The notes: generated from the letters alone by a model not told the origin. Shown: positions 17,959-26,561, counted from the first letter of the stretch. The stretch: 56,004 bases of DNA from Oscillatoriales cyanobacterium (GCA_004292515.1 RDXB01000036.1:1-56004); one strand, 5' to 3'. A program made the numbers and translations.

Positions 17959-18321
17959 ATGAACCCACCTCTAAAGCCCGTTGAATGGGTTGGCAGTGCC
18001 CTAGAAGATGTCAAAGCCTTCCCGGAAGATGTACGGCTAGTTGTTGGCTATGCTCTCTATCTAGCCCAGTGTGGTGAAAAACATCCTTCAGCAAAACCAT
18101 TGAAAGGGTTTAAAGGTGCGGGTGTTTTAGAAGTTGTTGATGACTTTGATGGTGATACCTATCGAGCAATCTATACGATTCGGTTAGCCGGAGTGGTATA
18201 CGTCCTACATGCCTTTCAGAAAAAATCAAAGCATGGGATTGCAACACCTCAACAAGAGATCAAGTTAATCGAAAAGAGACTACAACGCGCCAAAGAACAT
18301 TATTTAAATCACTATCAGTAG
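17959..18321 (+). CDS. HigB-type toxin (phage Gp49-like, RelE superfamily)
   Basis: This 120-residue protein has the Gp49/HigB arrangement: WVGSALEDVKAFPEDVRLVVGYAL, then KPLKGFKGAGVLEVV, then YRAIYTIRLAGVVYVLHAFQKKSKHGI and a basic helix. The strand VVYVLHAFQKKSK is the hallmark of this ribosome-dependent mRNA interferase family. It is followed 21 bases later by an XRE antitoxin, giving the toxin-first order of higBA modules. An in-frame ATG 36 bases upstream is possible, but MNPPLKPVEW fits the family better. It lies just downstream of the duplicated gene fragment, in the accessory pocket with mglB. Confidence 0.85.
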   Translation: MNPPLKPVEWVGSALEDVKAFPEDVRLVVGYALYLAQCGEKHPSAKPLKGFKGAGVLEVVDDFDGDTYRAIYTIRLAGVVYVLHAFQKKSKHGIATPQQEIKLIEKRLQRAKEHYLNHYQ

Positions 18322-18342
18322 TCCTTGAGAGAGGAAAGTATC

Positions 18343-18819
18343 ATGTCAAAAGTAGAGATCCAATCAGGTAGTGGAAATGTTTTTGCAGACTTGAATCTTG
18401 AGAATCCAACTGAATTATTAGTCAAAGCAGAATTAGCACGTCAAATTCAACATCTCATTGAGCATCAACAGATGACTCAGGCGATCGCGGCTGAAATTTT
18501 AGGTATTGATCAACCCAAAGTCTCAGCCCTCATGAATGGCAAGTTGTCAGGATTTTCTATTCCTCGACTCTTCCGTTTTCTAAACGCACTGGGCCAGGAT
18601 GTGGAGATCATCGTGAGGGAAAAGCCGCTGGCTCATGCCAAGGCTTCAACATCCGTCCGCACGATGCGCCGCCGATCATTGGCCTCAGCACGGCTCCGCG
18701 CAATATGGGAACGCAACCAAGCAGCGGCTGTCCCTCGACAATTGCGACAATTAAGCGAGAACAATGACAGAACAAGCGATCGTGATTCAGCAACAGAATC
18801 TGTGATTCAGGGACTCTAA
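18343..18819 (+). CDS. HigA-type XRE antitoxin with unusual C-terminal extension
   Basis: A helix-turn-helix XRE domain occupies about residues 28-90 ([16 protein letters not shown], then [20 protein letters not shown]). This is the family that neutralises Gp49-like toxins and represses its own operon. GAGAGGAAAG is placed well before the ATG at 18343. Usual antitoxins of this kind end near 95-105 residues; this one runs to 158 with a basic, low-structure tail ([19 protein letters not shown]) that looks like readthrough into non-coding sequence. The tail overlaps by four bases the 3' end of the convergent acetyltransferase gene. Confidence 0.82.
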   Translation: MSKVEIQSGSGNVFADLNLENPTELLVKAELARQIQHLIEHQQMTQAIAAEILGIDQPKVSALMNGKLSGFSIPRLFRFLNALGQDVEIIVREKPLAHAKASTSVRTMRRRSLASARLRAIWERNQAAAVPRQLRQLSENNDRTSDRDSATESVIQGL

Positions 18820-19397
18820 CTGTTGCGCGGATTCTCTGTGCAATGCCGAATGATTTTGGCAGGGACACCGCCCACAATGTAGCCATCGGGCACATCTTTG
18901 GTGACTACCGCACCGGAAGCAACCACCACGCTATCGCCGATCGCTACGCCGGGGTTGATAATCGCCCCGCCGCCGATCCAAACGTTATTGCCGATCGCGA
19001 TCGACCTACCAAATTCCTGACCTGATCGCCGCAAGTCTGGGTCAGTTGGGTGAGTTGCCGTCAGCAGACTCACTCGGGGGCCAATCAGGCAATCATCACC
19101 AATACTGACTTCGCAAACATCAAGAATAATTAGATCAAAATTGGCGTAAAAATTCTTGCCTAAATGGATGTTATAGCCATAGTCACATTTAAAGTTTGGC
19201 TCGATGTAAACATCCTCTACAACGCTTCCCAGTAATTCTTGGAGGATGCGTAGTCTCAGATCAAGTTCGTCTTCTGTAGCGGCGTTGTAGCGGCGACAAA
19301 GCTTGCGAGCCTTGAACCGTTCTTGCAGCAGAGATGGATCGAGCGCTCGATATAATTCACCAGCCAACATTTTGCTTTTTTCAGAGCGATCGCCCAT
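18816..19397 (-). CDS. Maltose/galactoside-type sugar O-acetyltransferase
   Basis: The 193-residue acetyl-CoA-dependent O-acetyltransferase has a left-handed beta-helix fold. The N-terminal Mac domain ([18 protein letters not shown]) is followed by hexapeptide repeats such as [17 protein letters not shown], which carries the catalytic His, and [32 protein letters not shown]. Architecture and length match Maa/LacA/NodL relatives; the physiological acceptor is unknown. It is convergent with higA, overlapping its extended 3' end, and is followed upstream by the channel gene in the same orientation. Confidence 0.9.
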   Translation of the reverse strand: MGDRSEKSKMLAGELYRALDPSLLQERFKARKLCRRYNAATEDELDLRLRILQELLGSVVEDVYIEPNFKCDYGYNIHLGKNFYANFDLIILDVCEVSIGDDCLIGPRVSLLTATHPTDPDLRRSGQEFGRSIAIGNNVWIGGGAIINPGVAIGDSVVVASGAVVTKDVPDGYIVGGVPAKIIRHCTENPRNS

Positions 19398-19462
19398 TGA
19401 ATTGACCTGCGATAGAGCTAACCCGATCGCATTCCAATTTAGCGCAGGTCTTCAGGGATGGT

Positions 19463-20293
19463 TTAGAGATCGGCAATGTCGTCAGCAGAACTGGGCAGCG
19501 ACGCACCACAGCGCCGACAATAGCTAGCATCAGGATCGTGAAAAATTAACCCGCAGCGATCGCAAGCATTGCGGATTTTGTCGTTAGTATTCACGAAGCT
19601 TTTGATTAGATCACTAATTTGCCAGGGAATCACCGCAATTCCCGACAAAATCATCAGCACTGTCACCAATTTTCCCGCCTTAGAAACCGGCGTAATGTCG
19701 CCATAGCCCACCGTTGTCATCGTCACCACAGCAAAGTAGAAGGCATCTAGAAAGTTCTCGATCACCTCAGAATTTTTGGGATGTTCGACTTGGTAAATCA
19801 GCCCTGAGTAGATGAAGACGATCGAAAACAGGGTGAACAAAATGCGGGTGATGATTAGCCGATCGTCTGCGGCCAGCCACTGGGGAATATAGCGGCGATC
19901 GAGAAATCGCACTAAGCGCAACACCCGAAACCAGCGCAACAACCGCAAAAATCGTACATCCCAAACCCCCAACAGTAGCGGGGCAATTGCGATCGCATCA
20001 ATCACCGAATAAAGACTAAAAATGTAGCGAAGTTTTTGCTCTGCACACCAGAAGCGCACCGCATATTCCACTGCAAAAACAGCAGCGAGGGCACGATTAC
20101 CTAGGGTGAGCCATGCGCGCAAATCATCATTAATCGGAAAGGTTTCAATAACGAAGGTAACTGCTGACAATAAAATCGAAACAGCAATAATTCCATTAAC
20201 CCAGCGACTGGCCGGAGTTTCTAACCCATCGAGGATGACCGAAGCGCGTTGTTGGAGTGAGCTTAGGTGCGAGGGTGACTCGATCGCCGTCAT
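19463..20293 (-). CDS. Voltage-gated-like potassium channel with C-terminal zinc ribbon
   Basis: This 276-residue ion channel has six membrane segments. S4 is arginine-rich (FLRLLRWFRVLRLVRFL, about residues 114-130), and the pore carries the K+ selectivity filter TMTTVGYGD between S5 and S6. It resembles SynK-type channels of cyanobacteria, which occur in plasma and thylakoid membranes. The C-terminus adds CDRCGLIFHDPDASYCRRCG, two CxxC pairs forming a zinc-ribbon-like module that could couple gating to metal or redox state. It is monocistronic as far as can be seen, 65 bases upstream of the acetyltransferase gene in the same orientation. Confidence 0.9.
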   Translation of the reverse strand: MTAIESPSHLSSLQQRASVILDGLETPASRWVNGIIAVSILLSAVTFVIETFPINDDLRAWLTLGNRALAAVFAVEYAVRFWCAEQKLRYIFSLYSVIDAIAIAPLLLGVWDVRFLRLLRWFRVLRLVRFLDRRYIPQWLAADDRLIITRILFTLFSIVFIYSGLIYQVEHPKNSEVIENFLDAFYFAVVTMTTVGYGDITPVSKAGKLVTVLMILSGIAVIPWQISDLIKSFVNTNDKIRNACDRCGLIFHDPDASYCRRCGASLPSSADDIADL

Positions 20294-20427
20294 AGGCTTA
20301 GGCTGCGGTAGCTGGGAAACGACTCAGAATCGATTAGCATGGTTGTGCTCTGGGTCAGGCCTGACCAGAGTGCTGCCGGGATAAATAGCAGTTGCCAGCC
20401 GATCGTGACCTATGAAAATTAACCCCT

Positions 20428-21105
20428 ATGAAAATTAACCTCGATTCACAGGATCAAGAGATTCGTATCGAGATCGTGCCGCTGATTGATGTCATTTTTT
20501 GTATTTTGACGTTTTTCATCTTGGCGGCGATCGGCTTGACTCGCCAGCAGGCGATCGGGGTGGACTTGCCCCAAGCCAGCACCGGGCAAACCCAAATGCG
20601 CAAGCTGGCCATGGTGACACTCAGCCCCAGCGGACAGTTGTATTTTCAACAGTCACCCGTCACCAAGGACATGTTGATCGTACAGCTCCAAGCGTTTAAG
20701 CAAGCCCAGCCGGACGGCATGATTGTGCTTTATGCCTCCCAGTCCGCTTTTTACAGCAATGTGGTGGCGGTGCTGGATTTGTTGCGATCGGTTGGGGGCG
20801 ATCGCGTGGCCCTGGCAACCTTGCCGAGCGGTGCCAACCCAGCCCAGGACTCGCCCGATCAGTTCAACCCCTTGGATTCAGGGAGTGGCTTTCCCAGTAA
20901 TAGTTTGCCTAATAACGGTCTGCCCAATAACGGTCTGCCCAATAACAGCTTCCCCAGTAATGGCTTTCCAGGCAGCGATCCCGGCGGTGGCGTAAACCCT
21001 GGCCTGGGTAATCCTGGCACAGGCAACCCCAATCAGCCCTACCAAATTCCCGGCCAAGCCCCAGCACCCAACTCATCGGGCGATCGCGCTCCGGCTGTTC
21101 CCTAA
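20428..21105 (+). CDS. ExbD/TolR-family biopolymer transport protein with repeat tail
   Basis: An ExbD domain (residues 1-130) has one membrane helix (IDVIFCILTFFILAAIGL). It carries the conserved Asp of the proton path (PLIDVIF), followed by the periplasmic domain that ends around LLRSVGGDRVALAT. ExbD works with ExbB to energise TonB-dependent uptake. No exbB or tonB lies nearby. The last 95 residues are low complexity, with N-N-G-L-P repeats coded by a 15-bp DNA repeat (about 20903-20960), then Gly/Pro/Asn-rich sequence. The stop codon TAA (21103-21105) is also the left target duplication of a miniature element, so the current 3' end abuts the insertion. An almost identical start sequence is duplicated 15 bases upstream but in another frame. 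Confidence 0.85.
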   Translation: MKINLDSQDQEIRIEIVPLIDVIFCILTFFILAAIGLTRQQAIGVDLPQASTGQTQMRKLAMVTLSPSGQLYFQQSPVTKDMLIVQLQAFKQAQPDGMIVLYASQSAFYSNVVAVLDLLRSVGGDRVALATLPSGANPAQDSPDQFNPLDSGSGFPSNSLPNNGLPNNGLPNNSFPSNGFPGSDPGGGVNPGLGNPGTGNPNQPYQIPGQAPAPNSSGDRAPAVP

Positions 21106-21236
21106 GAGGATGTCTGAAAAGCCAAAGTTGATACTCTGTATGCCCCATCGATCGACGGAGACAAGGGGCTTAAGCCCCTTGCTGCCACGACTATTGGCAC
21201 TTGGCAAGTGCTTCAAGACACTTTTCAGACATCCTC
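21106..21236. mobile_element. Miniature element, type 1 ends (copy B, intact)
   Basis: 131 bp with perfect terminal inverted repeats GAGGATGTCTGAAAAG / CTTTTCAGACATCCTC, flanked by TAA on both sides (21103-21105 and 21237-21239). The centre is the 20-bp palindrome CAAGGGGCTTAAGCCCCTTG at 21162-21181. It encodes no protein, so it would depend on a transposase in trans. The 3-bp TNA duplication is what IS1031-like members of the IS5 family make. Confidence 0.9.
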
Positions 21237-21484
21237 TAAGCTGTTCCCTGCAATGCCCTGATGGGTCGATCCTGCTGGGGGCAGCGGGCCAATGCCCGAT
21301 TGACTCTGAAGTGATCAATCCGAAAATTGGTATGATTTTCCCTGCCATTTTTTCTGACAACCGTTAAAAATTTGCGCCATCGATCGTGACGGATCAATGA
21401 CCCAGATTATGGGTTGCCAGCTTCGCTCAATGCGGCTGCTTGTTCGGCCATGTTCGCGACCCATTGCCCCTCACCGTTAGTTTC

Positions 21485-22132
21485 ATGTCTGCCAATTCTG
21501 CCTCGTTTGATCGTGCGATTCCGGTTGATCAAATTGCCTATAACGAACAGGGACTCGTCCCTGCCATTGCCCAAGACTATCTAGATGGCACGGTGTTGAT
21601 GATGGCTTGGATGAATGCCGAGTCACTTCAAAAAACCCTCGAAAGTGGCGAAGCTTGGTACTGGAGCCGATCGCGCCAAGAACTGTGGCACAAAGGAGCA
21701 ACTTCCGGGCATATTCAAAAGCTGAAAAGCATCCGCTACGACTGCGACAGCGATGCAATTTTGATGAGTATTGAACAGGTGGGTGATATTGCCTGCCATA
21801 CGGGCGAGCGGAGTTGTTTCCATCAAATGGATGGGGCAGTTTCAGCCCCACCGGCTGATACCTTGTCACAGGTTTTTCAGACGATCGAACATCGCAAGCA
21901 CTTTCCAAAACCGGAATCCTATACCTGCAAGCTATTTGAGGGCGGCGATAACAAGATCCTCAAGAAAATTGGCGAGGAATCCGCTGAAGTGGTGATGGCT
22001 TGCAAAGACAACAGCCCCGAAGATATTGCCTCCGAAGTTGCTGATTTGCTCTATCACACCCTAGTGGCCATGTCCTATCACGGGGTTGATGTGAAAGCCG
22101 TCTATCGCAAGTTGCAAGAGCGTCGGGGATAA
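21485..22132 (+). CDS. hisIE: Bifunctional phosphoribosyl-AMP cyclohydrolase / phosphoribosyl-ATP pyrophosphatase
   Basis: The 215-residue histidine biosynthesis enzyme covers steps 2 and 3. HisI (residues about 10-115) shows [36 protein letters not shown] and the zinc/metal region [14 protein letters not shown]...[10 protein letters not shown]. HisE (about 120-212) shows the metal-binding helix [15 protein letters not shown] and the [14 protein letters not shown] helix. ATG at 21485 gives the normal N-terminus; an upstream in-frame start at 21440 would add 15 unlikely residues. The upstream 248 bases after the repeat element hold its promoter and no gene. It is 42 bases ahead of the epimerase gene and may be cotranscribed with it. 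Confidence 0.96.
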   Translation: MSANSASFDRAIPVDQIAYNEQGLVPAIAQDYLDGTVLMMAWMNAESLQKTLESGEAWYWSRSRQELWHKGATSGHIQKLKSIRYDCDSDAILMSIEQVGDIACHTGERSCFHQMDGAVSAPPADTLSQVFQTIEHRKHFPKPESYTCKLFEGGDNKILKKIGEESAEVVMACKDNSPEDIASEVADLLYHTLVAMSYHGVDVKAVYRKLQERRG

Positions 22133-22174
22133 GCTCTTTCCAGAATCAGCCGTTTATTTGAATTACAAGCAACT

Positions 22175-23017
22175 ATGGACGATCAAACGAGTCACGCAGT
22201 CACAATTTTGGGCTGTGGTTATGTGGGCAAAGCTGTGGCGTGCCAATGGCGATCGGCTGGCCTAACAGTCACGGCCACCACCACAACGCCCGATCGCCTG
22301 GCCGAGCTGGCTGACTTGTGCGATCGTCCCCTGTGCTTGCGGGCCAATGATCCCACGGCCCTGAAAGCTGCCTTGGTTGGCCAATCTGTCTTGCTGGTGT
22401 CGTTGGCTCCCCGACGCAGCGGCATCTATCGGGAAACCTATCTGGAATCGGCCCAAACTTTGGCGGCAGTTTTGCCGACCTTGCCCGATCTGCGGCAGGT
22501 GATTTACACCGGCAGCTACAGCGTCTATGGCGACTACGGGGGCAAGTGGATCGACGAAACAGCCCCCACCAATCCCTCCGCTGAAAACAGCCAAATTCTG
22601 TTAGAAACTGAGCAATATTTGCAATCAGTGGCGCGTCCTGACCTGGCGGTTTGCATTTTCCGATTGGGTGGAATTTGTGGCCCGGGGCGAGAGATTGCCG
22701 ATATTTTCCGATCGGCTAGCGGCGGCACGCGGCCCGGCACCGGTCAAGATTGGAGCAATTGGATTCACCTGGATGACATTGTGGGGGCGATCGATTTTGC
22801 GCGCGATCGCAGCCTTGATGGGCTGTATAACTTGGTGCACGATCGCCCCATGATGCAAAAAGAATTGCTTGACCAAGCCTTTCAGGTGCGCGGCTGGGCT
22901 GGCGTGACCTGGAATCCTAATGAGTCTGCCAATCGATCGTTTAATGCGCGGGTTTCCAATCAAAAACTCAGGGACGCAGGCTATCAATTTCGCTACGATT
23001 CGCCACCCTTCAACTAG
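22175..23017 (+). CDS. NAD(P)-dependent epimerase/SDR-family oxidoreductase
   Basis: The 280-residue Rossmann protein has the nucleotide-binding ILGCGYVGKAVACQW near the N-terminus and GSYSVYGDYGGKWIDET, the Ser/Tyr region of extended SDRs. FRLGGICGPGREI then comes from the substrate domain. It belongs to the YeeF/WcaG-like group of atypical extended SDRs whose substrates are mostly unknown. Following hisIE by 42 bases it may share its transcript. Its TAG stop (23015-23017) lies inside the CTAG duplication that begins the next repeat element. Confidence 0.82.
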   Translation: MDDQTSHAVTILGCGYVGKAVACQWRSAGLTVTATTTTPDRLAELADLCDRPLCLRANDPTALKAALVGQSVLLVSLAPRRSGIYRETYLESAQTLAAVLPTLPDLRQVIYTGSYSVYGDYGGKWIDETAPTNPSAENSQILLETEQYLQSVARPDLAVCIFRLGGICGPGREIADIFRSASGGTRPGTGQDWSNWIHLDDIVGAIDFARDRSLDGLYNLVHDRPMMQKELLDQAFQVRGWAGVTWNPNESANRSFNARVSNQKLRDAGYQFRYDSPPFN

Positions 23018-23161
23018 TAGCGCGTCAAGCTTATTTTGATAGGTTAAATCAAATGACTGTTGCCATCCCCAAATCGTTAAACAGCAAGGGGCTTAAGCCC
23101 CTTGTTACGACGACTAACTTCGCGACTTTGACCCAGTAAATTAAAGCAGCCGTGCTACTAG
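23014..23161. mobile_element. Miniature element, type 3 ends
   Basis: A 148-bp segment bounded by CTAG on both sides (23014-23017 and 23158-23161), with imperfect inverted ends (TAGCGCGTCAAGCTT against the complement of the right side, TAGCACGGCTGCTTTAAT). The same 20-bp palindrome CAAGGGGCTTAAGCCCCTTG as in the other elements lies at 23085-23104, followed by TTACGACGA. A 4-bp CTAG duplication fits a YTAR-type IS5-group transposase. It overlaps the stop codon of the epimerase gene. Confidence 0.7.
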
Positions 23162-23183
23162 GTTGATGACGCATGAAATGTAG

Positions 23184-23204
23184 GGGCAGGTTCAAAACCT
23201 GCCC
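23184..23204. terminator. GGGCAGGTT palindrome
   Basis: GGGCAGGTT (23184-23192) pairs perfectly with AACCTGCCC (23196-23204) around CAA, between the convergent epimerase and methyltransferase genes. Very similar GGCAGGTT-AACCTGCC palindromes are common between cyanobacterial genes. It could terminate either transcript. Confidence 0.55.
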
Positions 23205-23242
23205 TCCCAGAATTGATCGTTAAATTGACTAGAGTTTGGTCA

Positions 23243-23932
23243 CTATTGGTCGAGATCGCCCGCGATCGCCCCAGTCGATCGCCGGGCCATCACCGCATAA
23301 AACGGATCGCCGCCCCCCAAACCCATCATCTGCAAAAAGCCCGGTAGCGACGATCGCTCAATCACATATTGGGGCTTTTCAAAGCCAGGAACGTTGTTGA
23401 CATGGATGCTGTTGAAATATTCACAGACCAGTTCCACGCGATCGGTTTCTGATCGATCGCGCCAAGCTGCGATCGCCTTTTGATAAAACATTCGATTGGA
23501 AAAACTGAAAATGGCAATGCCCCCGGGTTTTAGGATGCGGTGAATTTCGCTGAAAATTGCTTCGGGATATTGCAAATACTGCACCGAAACCGTGTTCAGC
23601 ACTGCATCAAAATACTGATCGGTAAACGGCAATTCCAAATCAGTATTCAAATTTTGGGTAATGTAGCGATCGAGCCGCGAGTTTTGCTCCAGCTCGGCCG
23701 CATTCATCCCATGACCAACCACCTCTGCAAATTCCAGATCCGGCGGCAGATGGGAAATCCAACTGCTCATCAAATCCAGAATTTTGGTGTTGGGTTGCAG
23801 CAGGGTTTGGTAAAGCTGGGTTAGACGATCGATAAACCCTTCATCCACGTGGGTCACGAGACGCGGATCACGATAGAACAGGCGATCGTTGGTGTTATCG
23901 AGTTTGGTGCGATCTTCGGGGCGCAGCAGCAT
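23243..23932 (-). CDS. SAM-dependent class I methyltransferase
   Basis: The 229-residue protein starts MLLRPEDRTKLDN, with motif I region TKILDLMSSWISHLP, VVGHGMNAAEL, then FDAVLNTVSVQYLQYPEAIF (motif II/post-II) and RILKPGGIAIFSFSN (motif III). These are hallmarks of small-molecule SAM methyltransferases of the UbiE/type 11 style. Motif I lacks the usual E/DxGxGxG, which is noted but is common in this cyanobacterial subgroup. The reading frame continues 69 codons upstream through copy C of the miniature element, so the true start is the ATG at 23932. Substrate unknown. Confidence 0.82.
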   Translation of the reverse strand: MLLRPEDRTKLDNTNDRLFYRDPRLVTHVDEGFIDRLTQLYQTLLQPNTKILDLMSSWISHLPPDLEFAEVVGHGMNAAELEQNSRLDRYITQNLNTDLELPFTDQYFDAVLNTVSVQYLQYPEAIFSEIHRILKPGGIAIFSFSNRMFYQKAIAAWRDRSETDRVELVCEYFNSIHVNNVPGFEKPQYVIERSSLPGFLQMMGLGGGDPFYAVMARRSTGAIAGDLDQ

Positions 23933-24023
23933 GGTCAAGGGAGCGGGTCGCGTAAAAAATCGGTGGGGAATGGTGGGCGATCGAACGGTTGAGCTTGACT
24001 TCAGGCAAAAACGATATCCCTCA

Positions 24024-24154
24024 GAGGATGCCTGAAAAGCCAAAATCGATATTCTGCACGCCCCATTGATCGACGAAGATAAGGGGCTTAAGCCCCTTGC
24101 TCCCACGACTATTGGTGCATTGCCCGTGCCAAAAGACACTTTTCAGATATCCTC
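24024..24154. mobile_element. Miniature element, type 1 ends (copy C)
   Basis: 131 bp, the same length as copy B, with ends GAGGATGCCTGAAAAG and CTTTTCAGATATCCTC, flanked by TCA on both sides (24021-24023 and 24155-24157). Central palindrome AAGGGGCTTAAGCCCCTT at 24081-24098. It lies 91 bases upstream of the methyltransferase start, so it may affect that promoter. Confidence 0.9.
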
Positions 24155-24355
24155 TCAGCCGCCCGTTAGCCTAGCCGTACTGTAGCGAAAACGGCCCCAA
24201 GAGCGGTTGGTCACCCAATCATCACCCCACGCTCCAATCATCACCCTGCGATCTGGATAATTTGGCTGGATAATCTGACCCAGACCCTCGATCCTGATGC
24301 ACTTGCGCGAGAAGCCCCAAGTTAGGATGAAGCGAGTGGCGGTACGTTATGGGCT

Positions 24356-26509
24356 ATGGCACTTTCGCGGCGGGATTTTCTGGAGCGATCGGGGGCGGCG
24401 CTGGTGGGTTGGGGACTAGCGGAGGCGATCGCGCTTCAGCAGGCCACGCGACTGTTGGCCGAGCCGGCCGGCCGTCGCCAAGCCCTCCTGGTGGGCATCA
24501 ATGCTTATTCATCGGCCTGTGTGGATGGGGCAAACCAGAATGCAGCGTTGACCGGTTGTCTAAATGATGTGGCCTTGTTGCGCGACTTGTTGGTCGATCG
24601 CCTGGGCTTTGCAGCGGCAGATGTGCATGTGCTGACCGACACAGCCGCCACCCGATCGCAATGGCAAGCCGCCCTTCAAGAGTTGGCGGACACCACCCGC
24701 GCCAGTGATGGGCTGTGGTTGCACTTCAGTGGCTATGGCGGCCAGTTGGCCAGCGACGGCACGGCCTTGCTGGTTCCCGTGGATGGGGAGTTGGTGGCGG
24801 CGGCGGCCCAACCGATTCGGGATTGGGCTGAACCCACCCTTCAGGCCTGGCTGCGGGCCTTGCCGACGGAGCGGGCGATCGGCACGATCGATGCGGGGAT
24901 TGCGCCGATCGCCCCGGGTTGGTTGCCCCAGCGCAGTCGCCCCCAGGCCACGCTGGGCTGTCTGGATCCTGAGGAAGTCCTTTGGCAACAAGCCCTGCGC
25001 AAAACGGCCCGATCGCGCGGCTCTGGGGGGCTGTGGTTGCGGGCCACAACACCCGATCGCCAGGCCCTGGAACTGTCCCAAGCAGGCTTCACTGCCGGAG
25101 CCTGGACTTATCTACTCGCGCAGCACCTGTGGAATGGCTTGCCCCCAAAAACCCTGTGGTTTGAGCTGGCCCAAGTGGCGGCGGCGGTCGAATCCCAAGT
25201 GGGCAAGCAACAACAGCCCATAGGGGAACGCCTGATCAGGTCGGCGATCGATATGCCACGGGGGTTTGATTGGTTGACGATCGCCCAACCCGCAGCCTGT
25301 GGCTCGATTGTGGCGATCGACCCACAAGCCAATACCTGGGATGTGGCCCTGGCCGGGTTGCCAGCTATTGTTCTGGAATCGGTGGCGGCTGGGTCTATTC
25401 TCGAAACGACTCTTGAACCAAATCTCGAACCAACTCTCAAGCCAACTCTCGAAACGACAGACGCAGATTTACCCCAGTTGGCGCGCGTGGTGTCGAGTCA
25501 TGGTTGGCGGGCGATCGCGCAACCCCTCAGCCCTGACGAGTTGGCGTGGGTGATCCCCGGACAAGGCCTGCGAGAACGGTGGCGCACCATTCCCCGCAAC
25601 CTGTCCTTGACGGTGGCGCTTGATCCCACCTTTGAGCGGATTGAGCGGATCGATGCCACCAGCGCCTTTGATGCGATCCCCAACATGACGGTCTTGGCTG
25701 CGGGCACCAAGGCGATCGATGTGTGGTTTGGGCGATCGGGCAGTGCGCGTCGGGACAACAAAGCCACAGACCCCAATGCGGCTAGCGGTGGCTATAGGCT
25801 GTTTTCAGCGGGTCAGAGTTGGCGATCGAGTGCTGGGGGCGAAGGCGGTGAGGCTCTGAAAGGTGAGGCTCTGAAAACAGTGGTGCAGCGATCGATTCCG
25901 CAGCTACAAGCCGCCCTGGCCCGCAAGCTGCTTCGCGCCACCGTCAATCGGGCTGCTGGGTTTCCCTTGCGCTTGTCGCTGGCGGCAGCCGACGCGCCCG
26001 ATCGCCCGATCGCCCAAATCAGCACCCCAACAGCCATTGCCAGCCCGGTCGTAGCTCCCGTGGCGATCGGCACGCCCACCCTACCCGCTAGCGGTCGGCC
26101 CTGTCTCACCCTAGAAAATACGGGCGATCAGCCCCTGTCATTGCTGGTCTTGCAGCTCGATCCCACGGGACACCTGTGGGCCGATACGGCTGCCGATCGA
26201 CGCTGGCTACAGCCCAACGATCGCCAGTCCCTCAGTTGGGCCAGTCCCGGCGGCCGCGGCATGGGCGCAATTTGGGTGGTGGCCAGTTGGGAGCCGCTCG
26301 ATCGGGTGCGATCGGTGCTGCCCGTGCCCGAGGAGGGCGATGGATGGTTGCCTCTGAGCCAGCCACTCTCGATCGCCCGCATGTTGCTCGACGAGCTTCA
26401 CCAACTCAGCAACCTCAGCACAGATCCAGCTCGCCCCACCGCCCCCGACCTCTACGCGCTCCATTGCGGCCGGTGGGCCACCCTGGAGCTAGCCTTTCGG
26501 TGGGTCTAG
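24356..26509 (+). CDS. Caspase-fold (orthocaspase-like) protein with inactivated dyad
   Basis: The 717-residue exported protein carries a twin-arginine signal (SRRDFLERSGAALVGWGLAE) and then a p20-like caspase fold: RQALLVGINAY, LTGCLNDVALLRDLL, LHFSGYGGQ and GTIDAGIAP. In active metacaspases and orthocaspases the last two read SGHG and DaCHSG; here the catalytic His is Tyr127 and the catalytic Cys is Gly181. So it should not cleave peptides and is a pseudo-peptidase, probably binding a ligand or partner. The region 330-370 has a Leu-Glu-Pro-Thr repeat (coded by a 12-bp DNA repeat near 25405-25455). The C-terminal 180 residues contain a DUF4384-like beta domain (CLTLENTGDQPLSLLVLQLD). It is monocistronic. 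Confidence 0.83.
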   Translation: MALSRRDFLERSGAALVGWGLAEAIALQQATRLLAEPAGRRQALLVGINAYSSACVDGANQNAALTGCLNDVALLRDLLVDRLGFAAADVHVLTDTAATRSQWQAALQELADTTRASDGLWLHFSGYGGQLASDGTALLVPVDGELVAAAAQPIRDWAEPTLQAWLRALPTERAIGTIDAGIAPIAPGWLPQRSRPQATLGCLDPEEVLWQQALRKTARSRGSGGLWLRATTPDRQALELSQAGFTAGAWTYLLAQHLWNGLPPKTLWFELAQVAAAVESQVGKQQQPIGERLIRSAIDMPRGFDWLTIAQPAACGSIVAIDPQANTWDVALAGLPAIVLESVAAGSILETTLEPNLEPTLKPTLETTDADLPQLARVVSSHGWRAIAQPLSPDELAWVIPGQGLRERWRTIPRNLSLTVALDPTFERIERIDATSAFDAIPNMTVLAAGTKAIDVWFGRSGSARRDNKATDPNAASGGYRLFSAGQSWRSSAGGEGGEALKGEALKTVVQRSIPQLQAALARKLLRATVNRAAGFPLRLSLAAADAPDRPIAQISTPTAIASPVVAPVAIGTPTLPASGRPCLTLENTGDQPLSLLVLQLDPTGHLWADTAADRRWLQPNDRQSLSWASPGGRGMGAIWVVASWEPLDRVRSVLPVPEEGDGWLPLSQPLSIARMLLDELHQLSNLSTDPARPTAPDLYALHCGRWATLELAFRWV

Positions 26510-26561
26510 GGTCTGTCGTTAAACCCCCCCCGCGATCGCGATCCACCACCATCGAATTACA

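Noticed and set aside
18665-18705. A second possible remnant of the transketolase-like gene tail within the antitoxin's 3' extension (another frame reads [12 protein letters not shown], like PIVLRSTAPRD)
   Set aside because: Only about 30 of 38 bases match and the similarity stops at once on both sides; too short to separate from chance.
23933-24139. N-terminal extension of the methyltransferase through the repeat element
   Set aside because: The added 69 residues are translated transposon-like repeat; the internal ATG gives the normal family start.
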